A stretch of DNA of 64,000 bases from Legionella spiritensis (GTDB lineage Bacteria > Pseudomonadota > Gammaproteobacteria > Legionellales > Legionellaceae): NCBI RefSeq assembly GCF_900186965.1, contig NZ_LT906457.1:1638501-1702500 (forward strand). Reading direction: 5' to 3'. A program made the position numbers and the translations under genes. The first letter of the stretch is position 1. Each line of letters starts with the position of its first letter. Shown here in pieces: positions 37,546 to 47,461 of the stretch. The notes under the pieces are model-generated. The model was not told the DNA's origin and made no database searches. It saw only the letters and a program-made list of their open reading frames with translations.

Positions 37546-37979
37546 TCGTTGAAATATTTACTGATGGCGCGTGCAAGGGCAATCCCGGCCCAGGTGGTTG
37601 GGGCGCCTTGCTGCGTTATCAGGGACAAGAAAAAACCCTGTATGGCAGCGAAACACATACCACCAACAACCGCATGGAGTTAACTGCGGCAATCAAGTCG
37701 CTGGAAGCGCTAAAACGATCCTGTGACGTTGATATATATACCGATTCCCAATATTTACGACAGGGAATGACCGAGTGGCTGGCCGGCTGGAAAAAAAAAG
37801 GTTGGCGCAACTCAAAAAGAGAGCCGGTTAAAAACGCGGATCTCTGGCAAAAACTCGATGAGTTGGCCGGACTGCATCGGATCCGCTGGCATTGGATTAA
37901 AGGGCATGCCGGACATCCCGAAAACGAGAAAGCCGATGAGTTGGCCAATCAGGCTATTGAAGAAATGATGAATCATTAA
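37542..37979 (+). CDS. rnhA: ribonuclease HI
   Basis: Cleaves the RNA strand of RNA-DNA hybrids. The 145-residue protein has all four acidic active-site residues: Asp in [14 protein letters not shown], Glu in NRMELTAAI, Asp in YTDSQY and Asp in NEKADELAN. The basic handle [11 protein letters not shown] is present. It overlaps the SDR gene and is followed after 8 bases by dnaQ, the usual neighbour of rnhA. Confidence 0.97.
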   Translation: MIVEIFTDGACKGNPGPGGWGALLRYQGQEKTLYGSETHTTNNRMELTAAIKSLEALKRSCDVDIYTDSQYLRQGMTEWLAGWKKKGWRNSKREPVKNADLWQKLDELAGLHRIRWHWIKGHAGHPENEKADELANQAIEEMMNH

Positions 37980-37987
37980 GGCAGGAT

Positions 37988-38689
37988 ATGCGACAAATTG
38001 TATTGGATACTGAGACAACAGGTATTGGCCCACAACTCGGTCACCGTATTATTGAAATTGGTTGCGTTGAATTAATTGATCGAAAATTGACCGGTAATCA
38101 TTATCACGTCTACCTGAATCCGCAACGTGACGTGGAAGAGGGCGCTTTTCGTGTGCATGGCATCAGTACCGAGTTTTTGAAGGACAAGCCTCTGTTTGCA
38201 GCCATCGCTGAAGAGTTTATAGCGTTTATCAGGGATGCAGAACTGATTATACATAACGCGCCGTTCGATGTCGGATTTCTGGAAGCGGAATTAAATCTAA
38301 TCAACTGGCCAAAACCGTTTCAGGAGTTATGCACGGTATGTGATACCCTGGTTCTCGCCCGTGAAAAACATCCGGGCCAGCGTAACAGTCTGGATGCGCT
38401 CTGCAAACGATACGAAATTGATAATTCCAACCGGACCTTGCACGGAGCCTTGCTGGATGCGGAAATACTGGCATCCGTTTATCTGGCCATGACCGGCGGG
38501 CAAGCGCAATTGTTTGATGAAGAATTACACATCTCTTCCGGTTCCCCTGTCAATCACGACCAGTTGATTGTTGAATCCCTGCATAGCAACACACCAGTCA
38601 TTAAACCGGATCAGCGGGAACTGGAAAAACATCGGGAATTTATTCGCTCAATGGTGCAAACATCCGGCGTCAATCACTGGGAGGATTAG
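37988..38689 (+). CDS. dnaQ: DNA polymerase III epsilon subunit (proofreading exonuclease)
   Basis: DEDDh 3'-5' exonuclease of 233 residues. Exo I is LDTETTG, Exo II is IIHNAPFDVGFLEAEL and Exo III is HGALLDAEILA. The C-terminal tail is consistent with polymerase binding. It is paired with rnhA as in many gammaproteobacteria and ends the six-gene run that began with hutU. Confidence 0.96.
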   Translation: MRQIVLDTETTGIGPQLGHRIIEIGCVELIDRKLTGNHYHVYLNPQRDVEEGAFRVHGISTEFLKDKPLFAAIAEEFIAFIRDAELIIHNAPFDVGFLEAELNLINWPKPFQELCTVCDTLVLAREKHPGQRNSLDALCKRYEIDNSNRTLHGALLDAEILASVYLAMTGGQAQLFDEELHISSGSPVNHDQLIVESLHSNTPVIKPDQRELEKHREFIRSMVQTSGVNHWED

Positions 38690-38764
38690 AGTTCTCTTAT
38701 ATCCTGAATTCGTAGCTGGTTCATTGAATAAATTTTTTTCAAACGAAAATGAACGCATCAATGG

Positions 38765-39739
38765 TTATTTGCGTGACGATCGCCACTCGAATACTTCCAA
38801 TCCATCTACCATGCTGTCTGATTTACGAAATACATCAGAGGATTTAATAGGTTTGATGATTTCTTTTGCGACAAGAACCGAATCAACAGGCGCGTGTTTT
38901 TGCATGTGGCCGGCGATATCAATGACACGATCGCTAAACTCCTCTAAAGGAGTGGACAAATCATAATAAACAAAACCGGTATTAATACCGCATCGAACAT
39001 GGAAATCATTTTGCATCATTTTGACCGATTTATTGAAATGGACAAGACCGAGAATAATGTCTTTCGCGGCACTGATAGCTTGTTCGGTCGTGTTAAAGCA
39101 TGCCATTACGCCGTCTGGTGTCCATGCCGCCTTGATATAGCCATGCTCCTTAAATTTCTGGTTAATATAATCATGATATTGATTAAAATCATTTTCAACA
39201 ATAACCGGATCCTCATCTTGCTTCATCCCGGTGGAATCCACCACATCAATAGATAAAAACGATAGGGTACGTCCGGATTTTTCCAGTTCTTTCTTAAGCC
39301 TGACAAAATCCTTCAATAATTCCTGCCTGTTTTTCGCCTTAAAATTAACGGAACTGTCCAATTGTTCCTCTATCTGGGAAATTAGTATTTTTTGTGGCGC
39401 TGTCACGGCTTTTTTTCGATATTCCCGTAATTTGATTCTAGCTTTGAATTTTTGCAGTGGGCCTGCTATGAGGTGGGAAATATATATGGAAATAAATAAC
39501 AGCACCGCTATCGTAATGATTCTTGAAGCGTCTTTATCCGCGATAGTCGTGGGGATGGTTTTTTTTACGGCTATATTAATTGTATTTTCTACTTTGACAA
39601 TCGGTTGCAGATAAGTGTACGAGGAAATATTCTTGATATAGGGCTTGATCATCCCGAACAGACATAAAAGGATCAAGACCCAGAGCAAAAAATGACTTAA
39701 TCTAAGAACGATCAGTATTAACGAAAAAAGAGCTCTCAT
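38765..39739 (-). CDS. membrane-bound class III adenylyl/guanylyl cyclase-like protein
   Basis: A 324-residue protein with two N-terminal membrane segments (about residues 8-32 and 72-92), a helical linker, and a C-terminal cyclase homology domain. The metal aspartates fit FLSIDVVDSTGMK and WTPDGVMACF, where the usual GDG is PDG. The following region VRCGINTG is standard. Probably makes cAMP or cGMP at the inner face of the membrane, but the altered loop leaves activity in doubt. The gene follows zapD on the same strand after about 70 bases. Confidence 0.75.
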   Translation of the reverse strand: MRALFSLILIVLRLSHFLLWVLILLCLFGMIKPYIKNISSYTYLQPIVKVENTINIAVKKTIPTTIADKDASRIITIAVLLFISIYISHLIAGPLQKFKARIKLREYRKKAVTAPQKILISQIEEQLDSSVNFKAKNRQELLKDFVRLKKELEKSGRTLSFLSIDVVDSTGMKQDEDPVIVENDFNQYHDYINQKFKEHGYIKAAWTPDGVMACFNTTEQAISAAKDIILGLVHFNKSVKMMQNDFHVRCGINTGFVYYDLSTPLEEFSDRVIDIAGHMQKHAPVDSVLVAKEIIKPIKSSDVFRKSDSMVDGLEVFEWRSSRK

Positions 39740-39808
39740 ATCTCTTTTCTTCCAGTTTCCCTTGCTTGCTGCTAAGTATAGCGTATATGTCGGTATTAAC
39801 GAGCTGAT

Positions 39809-40555
39809 TTATAACTGACAAATACCCAAATCGAGCCTGGCGTCCGTTTCTCGAATTTCCCTTAAAGTCGACGCGTCACAAAGCCTGACACTCAAACCAT
39901 GATGACCAAGCTGCATTCTTGGTATCATTCCAAACGCTTTATCTATGCGCAACAATATAAGATGACAGGATGCTTTCGTCGGCAATGACCGTTGATAAAA
40001 ACCATTGAACATATCAATTTTATCAAACTGCGCCGTATCTCTTAAAAGATGCAAATAAAAATATACGGTTGTATGGAGAGGATGTAAATAATCAAGCCAA
40101 AACAGCAAGTCCTTCTGTCTGGCGGCCGGTTGGGATTCCAGCCATAACAAGAGCTGTGGGGAGTACATTTCACAATCATTGTTGTATCCGGGCTGTGTAA
40201 GTCTTATAGATTGTAAAAAGGGATCCTGATGTATTTTCCCGCCAAACTGGCCCGCCACATTCGTCAATACCTGTATTTGAGTATAAAGATTATCATATAA
40301 TTCCGTTTCAATTCTGGTATTGGTTTTATTCAGGGCGTGCTCGATGCGCATGAATTCCTTGAGGAAGCGGCTTCTAAGCTCGGGCTTTTCAACAAGTTTA
40401 ATTATCTCGATAATATTTTTTAAAGCATAGTGATGAATGACAGGGTGCTCTTCCTCGCATGCCTGGTTGACCGTTTCGTAGAGACATTCCAGTCGCAATG
40501 CTATTTTTGGCAAAAAATGGGTAGCTAGTTGAAATGTTATGATGTCCTTTGACAT
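39809..40555 (-). CDS. zapD: cell division protein ZapD
   Basis: FtsZ-bundling protein that helps form the Z-ring. The 248-residue protein matches ZapD in length and in landmarks such as WLDYLHPLHTTVYFYLHLLR (split in part), MFNGFYQ and the terminal RLDLGIC. It lies downstream of coaE, as in most gammaproteobacteria. Confidence 0.9.
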   Translation of the reverse strand: MSKDIITFQLATHFLPKIALRLECLYETVNQACEEEHPVIHHYALKNIIEIIKLVEKPELRSRFLKEFMRIEHALNKTNTRIETELYDNLYTQIQVLTNVAGQFGGKIHQDPFLQSIRLTQPGYNNDCEMYSPQLLLWLESQPAARQKDLLFWLDYLHPLHTTVYFYLHLLRDTAQFDKIDMFNGFYQRSLPTKASCHLILLRIDKAFGMIPRMQLGHHGLSVRLCDASTLREIRETDARLDLGICQL

Positions 40556-40660
40556 AAAAAATGCTATTCCCTTAGCCTTTACTTACTAAGAATAGTAATA
40601 GATAAGCAGCGTTTTATACAAGTATTTTTGATCGACCCGTCAAAAATGATGAAATAATTA

Positions 40661-41260
40661 TCAGTATTGACTTGAATAGTGCAAATATTGTTGGTGAAGT
40701 CCATTAATAGCCTTTTTAAATTCCTCAACGCTACCATTGTTTTCAATGATATCGTCAGCAATTCTGCGGCGAGCGTTTTCATCAGGCTGAAGAGCCAAAA
40801 TAGCCGCAGCAAAATCCCGGGAATGTTGATCACGGCTCATGACTCGCGCAATTAATGTCTTATCATCAACCAGGATGGCAAGAATACGATTCAGATAGGA
40901 GTAATCCTCCTTGTTTAACAACAAGGGTATTTCAATAACGCAATATGGGCCCTTAACTTCAGATATTTTTTGTTCAATCCGTTGTCTGATGAGGGGATGA
41001 AGCAGGTTTTCCAGCCAAAGACGTTGTTTTTCATCTGAAACTATAATACGCCTTAACTTCCCTCGATCAAGATCACCCTGAGCAGTAATCACGGATGGGC
41101 CAATGCGACGTTTGATCTCTTCCAGAACCGGTTGTCCCCGAGCCGTTATTTCTCTCGCCACATCGTCAGCAACGATGACCGGAATCCCCAGTGATTGAAA
41201 GTGTTTGATCGCGGTTGATTTCCCGCTGGCGATATTGCCAGTCAATCCAATACAAAACAT
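40661..41260 (-). CDS. coaE: dephospho-CoA kinase
   Basis: Last step of coenzyme A synthesis, ATP-dependent phosphorylation of dephospho-CoA. The 199-residue protein has the P-loop GLTGNIASGKST (residues 5-16), VIVADDVARE, and the C-terminal lid region. The pilD gene that usually precedes it is replaced by a gene for a secreted protein. Confidence 0.95.
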   Translation of the reverse strand: MFCIGLTGNIASGKSTAIKHFQSLGIPVIVADDVAREITARGQPVLEEIKRRIGPSVITAQGDLDRGKLRRIIVSDEKQRLWLENLLHPLIRQRIEQKISEVKGPYCVIEIPLLLNKEDYSYLNRILAILVDDKTLIARVMSRDQHSRDFAAAILALQPDENARRRIADDIIENNGSVEEFKKAINGLHQQYLHYSSQY

Positions 41261-41264
41261 GGTT

Positions 41265-41711
41265 TTAATCCGGCTTGTTTAAATTTTTGCATGTGATCAT
41301 GTTGATATAACAGGTTGCAGGCACGGAACTGTTATCCAGGCAATAGGCTTTTGCGGCAAGAGCCGCGTCATCCATCGTTCTGTACAGGTTGCTGTTCCAG
41401 GGATTGGCATGAAAATCCAATGCGGTGCATTGCCACATAGGCCGGGTTGTGCGGCCAAGGATAAAATATTCGCAATTGGCTTTGGACGCTTTACAGGTGT
41501 TGGGATAAGCGCTGTTTTTTTTACAATGGTCAAATGCCTTGTTAATGGCCGTTAACTGATAAACGCTTTGGGCAACCCACCTTTTATTGGTGCTGTCTTC
41601 GGTGATACATTGCCAATAATTACCCGAGGGTCCGGGCGTGTCGGCATGAACTACCGGAATAATCAAAAGAAAAAAGAAAAAAAACCTCATCCTGGCGCCA
41701 ACGCTCATCAT
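41265..41711 (-). CDS. secreted protein with duplicated four-cysteine domain
   Basis: A 148-residue protein with a signal peptide (FFFFFLLIIPVVHA, cut before DTPGPS). The mature part consists of two similar halves of about 55 residues, each with four cysteines and the start W-x-C (YWQCITED and MWQCTALD), then an A-rich helix with CKKNSAYPNTC or CLDNSSVPATC. The spacing suggests two disulfides per half. No family is certain. The start overlaps the stop of the EAL gene, so it is translated with it. The ATG at 41711 or 41708 could be used. Confidence 0.72.
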   Translation of the reverse strand: MMSVGARMRFFFFFLLIIPVVHADTPGPSGNYWQCITEDSTNKRWVAQSVYQLTAINKAFDHCKKNSAYPNTCKASKANCEYFILGRTTRPMWQCTALDFHANPWNSNLYRTMDDAALAAKAYCLDNSSVPATCYINMITCKNLNKPD

Positions 41712-43273
41712 GCTTGCTCCTGCATAAATTCGGTTAATTGCTCAATATTCATTGCCTTGGCAAAATACCAGCCCTGAATATAATCGACATTCTGCTGCTT
41801 GAGATAATTGTATTGTTCCAGAGTTTCGACCCCTTCTGCAATAATAGCGATATTTAACGAATTAGCCATATTGATAATAGCCTGATTCAATGTTTCGGTT
41901 ATGGCGCCGGTGCCAATGGCTTGTATAAATATTTTATCAATTTTTAAATAATTAAAAGGAAGATGTCTCAAATAATTAATACTGGCATGGCCCGTGCCAA
42001 AATCGTCAATCGCAAGAGAAAATCCTTTATCCCGCAATTCGTTCATGAATGAAATACTCGTTAAATCATCTTTATCAAAAAGTTGTCTTTCCGTTAATTC
42101 AAGAACAATCTGTTGCGGTAAAATATGGTACTTGTCACAAAGCCGGTAAAACTCATTAATAAAATTAATGTCACGAAAATGATTGGCCGAAACATTGACT
42201 GCCAGATGAAACTGCGGATTGTCTGTTAACAAAGTGCGGCATTGTGAAAACGCTTTTTCGATAAGCTGGGTTGTAATAGGAATAATCAAACCCGTTGCCT
42301 CCGCCTCCTCAATAAAAAAATCAGGCATGACTATTTTATCGGAAGCGATTTGCCACCGTACCAACACCTCAACCCCGCAAACCCTGTTGTTAACCATATC
42401 CATAATCGGCTGATAAATGGGGGCAAAATGGTTTTGTTTAAGACTGTTCGTAATAGCGTAACTCAAAGACAGGCGTTTATTTAAAAAGCGACGTAACGCG
42501 AGATAGACGATAACCGACAAAAAAATCAACGTCAAAATGATTATGATTTCCTGATAAAAAAAATCAATGTGATATTTGGGTGGATTGGGAGTAAATAATA
42601 ACTGTAAATCGTCCAGTGTTTGTAACGGCACTTGAATCAAATTCGTTTGATTGGACATATCCTTGCCATCAGGCGTTTCATTGGATTTTTCACCCGTTGC
42701 CCAGATGATTTTCCTATGAGTCACGTCATACAACGCAATCCTTTGAAATCCGCTTCGGATCCCCGATGATAACGCCTCATCAATGACCTGTTTCAAAATA
42801 TAAAGCGTATGAAGATACGTTCCTATGCGGTTTTGCAATAAATAAAACGATTGTGTCTTCCCGGCCGGTTCAAACGGGCCATGGATATGAGGCGCCGGTT
42901 TGTTGGAAAAAATCGGCGATTGAAAATCAGACGTTGAACAGGAGCGTTTATCCTGATGATGGGTTACATCAATGGCCGATAACGTTGGATTGTTAAACAG
43001 AAGCTCCTGTAACTGTGGTAATAAGTTCGACTGGCATTGCCTGAATTGTCGGTCTGTGAAGGTCAGGGCAAAATTTAATTGCACAAGATTTTCAATAAAT
43101 TCATCAAATTGAAAAGCCTGCTTTTCCGCAATCCGGGTTATTTTATTTATCTGCCGTTCACGGTAAGACTGCCATTCATAAAAAATAGCCAGAAAAAGAA
43201 TAAAAAGAGATAGCGTACCCCATATTACGGGTAATATCTTGTGAACACCGGTTCGTCCGCTGAAATGTGTCAT
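41708..43273 (-). CDS. c-di-GMP phosphodiesterase with CSS-motif sensor
   Basis: Inner-membrane protein of 521 residues. It has an N-terminal membrane segment (about 11-31), a periplasmic CSS-type domain with cysteines (RQCQSN and RSCSTSD), a second membrane segment (about 240-260) and a cytoplasmic EAL domain. Catalytic motifs are GVEVLVRW, LAVNVSAN, ELTERQ, IDDFGTGHAS, YLKIDK and AEGVETLEQ, so it should hydrolyse c-di-GMP. Redox changes in the periplasmic cysteines regulate such enzymes. The gene follows bioA by 11 bases. Confidence 0.92.
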   Translation of the reverse strand: MTHFSGRTGVHKILPVIWGTLSLFILFLAIFYEWQSYRERQINKITRIAEKQAFQFDEFIENLVQLNFALTFTDRQFRQCQSNLLPQLQELLFNNPTLSAIDVTHHQDKRSCSTSDFQSPIFSNKPAPHIHGPFEPAGKTQSFYLLQNRIGTYLHTLYILKQVIDEALSSGIRSGFQRIALYDVTHRKIIWATGEKSNETPDGKDMSNQTNLIQVPLQTLDDLQLLFTPNPPKYHIDFFYQEIIIILTLIFLSVIVYLALRRFLNKRLSLSYAITNSLKQNHFAPIYQPIMDMVNNRVCGVEVLVRWQIASDKIVMPDFFIEEAEATGLIIPITTQLIEKAFSQCRTLLTDNPQFHLAVNVSANHFRDINFINEFYRLCDKYHILPQQIVLELTERQLFDKDDLTSISFMNELRDKGFSLAIDDFGTGHASINYLRHLPFNYLKIDKIFIQAIGTGAITETLNQAIINMANSLNIAIIAEGVETLEQYNYLKQQNVDYIQGWYFAKAMNIEQLTEFMQEQA

Positions 43274-43284
43274 GACAGGTGTGG

Positions 43285-44607
43285 TTATTTATAAACATCA
43301 TAAAGTGAGTTTAAAGTGATTTCCGCCAATTGCATAATGGTTTTATCATCCGTCGTCAAAGGAGGAAGCCAGTAAAGGGTATTGCCTATTGGACGCAGTA
43401 ACGCGCCATGCCTCAGGGATGCCTGGTAGAATTCATAACCGAGCCGTTTGCTGTTCCATTCCACCATATCGGCGGCCACTACGGCACCGAGCGAACGAAT
43501 ATTTTGCAGCTTGCCGGACAAATTCGCGATATCGTTCATCTGGTTGTACATCAACTCACCCAGTTTGATTGCCCTGTTATTTAGCGATTCATCGTCCATA
43601 ACCTGAATTGTGGCAAGCGCGGCGCTGACCGCCAGGGCGTTCCCGCTATGAGTGTGGGAGTGGAGAAAGGATTTACCTTTTTCATAATCGTCGTAAAAGC
43701 AGGTAAAGATATCATGATCAACAAGCACACAACTCATTGGTAACGCCCCGGCTGTCAATCCCTTGGACAGACAAATAAAATCGGCTGTGACACCGGCGTG
43801 CTGACAAGCCAGCCAATGGCCGGTTCGTCCCATACCGGTCATGATTTCATCGGCAATCAGAAAGATGTCGTTTTGCCTGGCCCATTGCGACAGTCTTGAT
43901 AAAAAATCCGCACTGTAACACAACATACCACCGGCGCCTTGCACAAGCGGCTCAACCAAAATGGCGCAACAACGATGTTTCACCTTTTCCAGCTGCATGA
44001 CGATGTCGTTCCAGACGGGTGAGCAGTCACGCCATAGGGAATCGCCGGTTGTGTTGATGTAGGGTATATCGTTGAGAAAATGGCAGGTTACCCCATAATC
44101 GATATATGGCTTTTTATAAATACCCAGATCACTGACACTCATTGTTGCCAATGTCTCTCCATGATAACTGTTTTGCAGCGCGATAAATTCGCTACGTTGC
44201 CGTTGTCCCTGCAACTGTTTGGCATGCAAGGCCATTTTCATTGCTATTTCAACGGCACAGGAGCCGTCGCTGGCAAAAAAAACGTGCTGTTTTCCGCTGA
44301 TTTGTGCCAGTTTTTCCCCAAGATCGGCTAATACAGGATGCGTCGTGTTGGCTGCAATGACCTGTTCAAACGATTCGAGTTGCTTCTGGATTGCCGCCTT
44401 AATAGCCGGATGACCATGCCCCAGTGATTTGCACCACCAGCTTGATATGCCATCAATCAGACATCCCCGATCGGTATAAAGATGGCTGCCTTTGGCCTCA
44501 TAAACGACCAGCGGCGGACAGGCTTCAAAATCCTTCATTTGCATACAGGGATGCCAGATATGCTTCAAGTCCTTACGAATAACATCAGTCACGTTAACCA
44601 TAATCAT
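43285..44607 (-). CDS. bioA: adenosylmethionine-8-amino-7-oxononanoate aminotransferase
   Basis: Biotin synthesis enzyme that aminates KAPA to DAPA using S-adenosylmethionine. The PLP-dependent protein has [28 protein letters not shown] and the PLP lysine in [14 protein letters not shown]. The frame is open to 44712, but the ATG at 44607 (or 44601) is the likely start, giving about 440 residues in line with the family. It is divergent from bioB, with a BirA-like site between them. The start codons overlap that site. Confidence 0.95.
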   Translation of the reverse strand: MIMVNVTDVIRKDLKHIWHPCMQMKDFEACPPLVVYEAKGSHLYTDRGCLIDGISSWWCKSLGHGHPAIKAAIQKQLESFEQVIAANTTHPVLADLGEKLAQISGKQHVFFASDGSCAVEIAMKMALHAKQLQGQRQRSEFIALQNSYHGETLATMSVSDLGIYKKPYIDYGVTCHFLNDIPYINTTGDSLWRDCSPVWNDIVMQLEKVKHRCCAILVEPLVQGAGGMLCYSADFLSRLSQWARQNDIFLIADEIMTGMGRTGHWLACQHAGVTADFICLSKGLTAGALPMSCVLVDHDIFTCFYDDYEKGKSFLHSHTHSGNALAVSAALATIQVMDDESLNNRAIKLGELMYNQMNDIANLSGKLQNIRSLGAVVAADMVEWNSKRLGYEFYQASLRHGALLRPIGNTLYWLPPLTTDDKTIMQLAEITLNSLYDVYK

Positions 44608-44622
44608 AATTTTGGTTGACAA
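44591..44622. promoter_or_regulatory. possible BirA operator between bioA and bioB
   Basis: Half-sites ACGTTAACC (44591-44599) and GGTTGACAA (44614-44622) surround a 14-base spacer. They resemble the BirA consensus TTGTAAACC / GGTTTACAA with three and one mismatches. The site overlaps the bioA start region and the candidate bioB -35 (TTGACA, 44616-44621, with TATCAT 16 bases after it). Confidence 0.5.
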
Positions 44623-44674
44623 TAAATGGCGCCACTTTATCATGTTCGCCAATATAAAAACAAAGAGAATCTTC

Positions 44675-45622
44675 ATGAATAAACCACAGGCAGGCTGGAC
44701 TTTTAATGACATTCTGACAATTTATACGCAACCTTTTAATGATTTACTCCACAGCGCCCATCAGATTCACCGTGAGCACCATCCGGCAAATACGTTACAG
44801 GTCGCAACCTTGCTCAGTATAAAAACCGGCGCCTGCCCAGAGGATTGTGGCTATTGCTCACAAAGCGGACACCATAAAACCCATGTGGAAAAAGAGAAAC
44901 TGATGTCGGTGGAGCAAGTATTAGCCAAAGCCAGAGAAGCCATGGAAGGCGGCGCCAAACGGTTTTGTATGGGAGCTGCATGGCGCTGTCCTCCCGAGAA
45001 AGCCATGCCCGAGATACAGGCTATGATTGCAGGGGTGAAGGAAATGGGCCTGGAAACCTGCATGACACTGGGCATGCTGAGCAGCGAGCAGGCAAAAGCG
45101 CTCAAGGACGCCGGTCTTGATTATTACAATCACAATATAGATACCTCACCGTCCTATTATGAAAAAGTCGCAACAACAAGAACATTTCAGGATCGGTTAG
45201 ATACGCTTGAACAGGTGCGTCAGGCAGGTATCAATGTCTGTTGCGGCGGTATTTTGGGGCTTGGTGAAACCCGTGACGATCGGATTGAGTTTCTCATGAC
45301 CCTGGCGAATATGGAAACACCCCCTGAAAGCGTGCCCATCAATCGCCTGATACCGGTAGAAGGCACACCCCTGGCCAGGGCGCAACCAGTTGAAGGCATT
45401 GAGCTGGTGCGAACCATTGCGACAGCCCGGGTTTTAATGCCGAAAAGCACAATAAGACTGACCGCCGGACGAACGGAAATGAGCGATGAATTACAGGCGC
45501 TTTGTTATTATGCCGGGGCTAATTCCGTATTTATAGGCGATAAATTATTAACGGAAGACAATCCGCAACGGGAAAAAGACAGGGAACTGTTCGCCAATCT
45601 TGGTCTGGAAGCGTTTTCTTGA
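44675..45622 (+). CDS. bioB: biotin synthase
   Basis: Radical SAM enzyme inserting sulfur into dethiobiotin. The 315-residue protein has the radical SAM motif CPEDCGYC (C-x3-C-x2-C), then [10 protein letters not shown], and the [2Fe-2S]-binding cysteines in [11 protein letters not shown] and CCGGI. The ATG at 44675 gives MNKPQAGW and is preferred to 44612. Its stop overlaps the bioF start (TTGA). Confidence 0.96.
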   Translation: MNKPQAGWTFNDILTIYTQPFNDLLHSAHQIHREHHPANTLQVATLLSIKTGACPEDCGYCSQSGHHKTHVEKEKLMSVEQVLAKAREAMEGGAKRFCMGAAWRCPPEKAMPEIQAMIAGVKEMGLETCMTLGMLSSEQAKALKDAGLDYYNHNIDTSPSYYEKVATTRTFQDRLDTLEQVRQAGINVCCGGILGLGETRDDRIEFLMTLANMETPPESVPINRLIPVEGTPLARAQPVEGIELVRTIATARVLMPKSTIRLTAGRTEMSDELQALCYYAGANSVFIGDKLLTEDNPQREKDRELFANLGLEAFS

Positions 45623-46764
45623 ATAAACGTGAAGACATTCTCGCCGCTAAAATAAAAGCGTTGCATGATCAGGGGTTGCATCGCAAGCGAGGCGTAACCT
45701 CCGAACCGGGTATGGTCAACTTCTCCAGTAATGATTATTTGTCACTTGCGACCGAGGAAAAAATCAAGCGAGCCTATCGGGAAGGTTATGCAAAATATCC
45801 CTCGGGTAGCGGCGGCTCCCCGGTGATTTGCGGTTATCACCGGATCCATCGTGATTTTGAACAGGACATAGCCCGGGCTCTTCAGGTTGATGACGCTATT
45901 CTGTTCAGTTCGGGATACGCCGCAAATCTCGGTCTGATGGCGGTTTTAGCCCAGACCGGGGCACATTTAATACTGGATAAGGGAAGCCATGCGTCCTTTT
46001 ATGACGGGATTAAACTGGCTCAAGTGCCATATACTCGATACGCCCACAATAATATGATCACCCTGGCTCAAAAACTAAAGTGCGCGCCATCAAATCCGAT
46101 CATTATTACCGAAGGTGTTTTCAGTATGGGGGGGCAACAAGCTCCTCTGAATGACATTCTGATGCTGGGCAAACCCTATGATGCGCTCTGTATGGTGGAT
46201 GAAGCACATTCCTTTGGTCTGATCGGTGATCATGGACTGGGTCTTGTGCAACGGTATCGGCTATCACAAGAAGAGATCCCGCTAAGGATTATTCCCTTTG
46301 GCAAAGCGTTTGCAGGGCAGGGCGCAGTAATCGCCGGACATCAGGTATGGATCGACGCGTTAACACAATACGCACGTTCCTATATTTATTCCACAGCAAT
46401 TAGTCCGGCATTGACATACGGACTTAGGCACTCTTTTTATTTTTTATATGATGCCGATGATCGTCGACGAAAATTACAGGATTTGGTTCATTATTTTTCT
46501 GAACAGGTGCGATTATCGCCTTTAAAATGGTGCCGTTCCAAAACGGCAATCCAGTATTTAATCCTGGGTTGCCCGTATCTGGCGGTAAAATATGCTCAAT
46601 TGTTACAAGCGAAGTCCATTGTTTGCCAAGCCGTTCGTGTTCCAACCGTTTCGGCGCAACAAACAGGCTTGAGGGTCGTTTTAAACTACCACCACGACCA
46701 AAAAGATATTGATTATTTATTCAGGCAACTGCATGTCATCCATGACGCTACATTTACACATTAA
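45619..46764 (+). CDS. bioF: 8-amino-7-oxononanoate synthase
   Basis: PLP enzyme condensing pimeloyl-ACP with alanine. The 381-residue protein starts with a TTG overlapping the bioB stop, as the sequence [11 protein letters not shown] needs for normal length. Landmarks are [35 protein letters not shown] and [12 protein letters not shown] with the PLP lysine. The 3' end overlaps the bioH start by about 30 bases. Confidence 0.95.
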   Translation: MNKREDILAAKIKALHDQGLHRKRGVTSEPGMVNFSSNDYLSLATEEKIKRAYREGYAKYPSGSGGSPVICGYHRIHRDFEQDIARALQVDDAILFSSGYAANLGLMAVLAQTGAHLILDKGSHASFYDGIKLAQVPYTRYAHNNMITLAQKLKCAPSNPIIITEGVFSMGGQQAPLNDILMLGKPYDALCMVDEAHSFGLIGDHGLGLVQRYRLSQEEIPLRIIPFGKAFAGQGAVIAGHQVWIDALTQYARSYIYSTAISPALTYGLRHSFYFLYDADDRRRKLQDLVHYFSEQVRLSPLKWCRSKTAIQYLILGCPYLAVKYAQLLQAKSIVCQAVRVPTVSAQQTGLRVVLNYHHDQKDIDYLFRQLHVIHDATFTH

Positions 46765-47461
46765 GGGGCAGGGTCCGGCATTAGTGTTTTTCCATGGTTG
46801 GGGATTTGATCACAGCGTCTGGAACCATCTCGCCGGCTTGCTGGAACAGCGATATACCCTTTATCTTGTTGACATGCCGGGCTTTGGCGCCAGCGATATT
46901 ATGGGTTGGGAATGTTTCAAGGAGCATTTGTTGCAAAAGCTGCCTGCCAGATTCGCCGTTACCGGTTGGTCAATGGGCGGACTATATGCCATGAGACTGG
47001 CTGCAGAAGAACCTGTGCGAGTGACTCGTCTGCTCATTACGGCCTCCACACCCTGTTTTATCCGAACGCCGCAATGGCCGGGTATTGAAAAAAAAATATT
47101 TGACGGTTTTCTCGCCAACCTGATGCGTGATCCGCAACAAACCATCAGGGATTTTGTCCGTTTGCAAACCGGGAATAATTCCTTGTTATTACCAAGCGGG
47201 CACAAGGCCTCTCCGAACGGATTAAAACTCGGATTGCAAATTATTGCGCAATGGGACTTAAGGGCAGCTCTGGATGAGATCAAACAACCGGTTGTTTTTG
47301 TATTTGGACGACTGGACTCCATCGTACCCCGCACAACGATAACCGCCATGCGGCAACGTTATCCGGATTTTAATCTGGTTATGTTCCCCAAGGCGGCACA
47401 TATGCCTTTTCTCTCTCATCAGCAGGATTTTACACACTTACTTGAGCAATTTTTATTATGA
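46733..47461 (+). CDS. bioH: pimeloyl-ACP methyl ester esterase
   Basis: Alpha/beta hydrolase of 242 residues that removes the methyl group from pimeloyl-ACP methyl ester to end the pimeloyl arm pathway. The catalytic triad is Ser in TGWSMGGLYA, Asp in FGRLDSIVP and His in KAAHMPFLS. The ATG at 46733 follows AGG; the open frame extends to 46709. It lies within the bioF 3' end and overlaps bioD by four bases. Confidence 0.9.
   Translation: MSSMTLHLHIKGQGPALVFFHGWGFDHSVWNHLAGLLEQRYTLYLVDMPGFGASDIMGWECFKEHLLQKLPARFAVTGWSMGGLYAMRLAAEEPVRVTRLLITASTPCFIRTPQWPGIEKKIFDGFLANLMRDPQQTIRDFVRLQTGNNSLLLPSGHKASPNGLKLGLQIIAQWDLRAALDEIKQPVVFVFGRLDSIVPRTTITAMRQRYPDFNLVMFPKAAHMPFLSHQQDFTHLLEQFLL

Noticed and set aside
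44612-44712. Extended starts of bioA (44712) and bioB (44612)
   Set aside because: The two extensions overlap each other across the promoter region and do not match the families; internal ATGs fit better.
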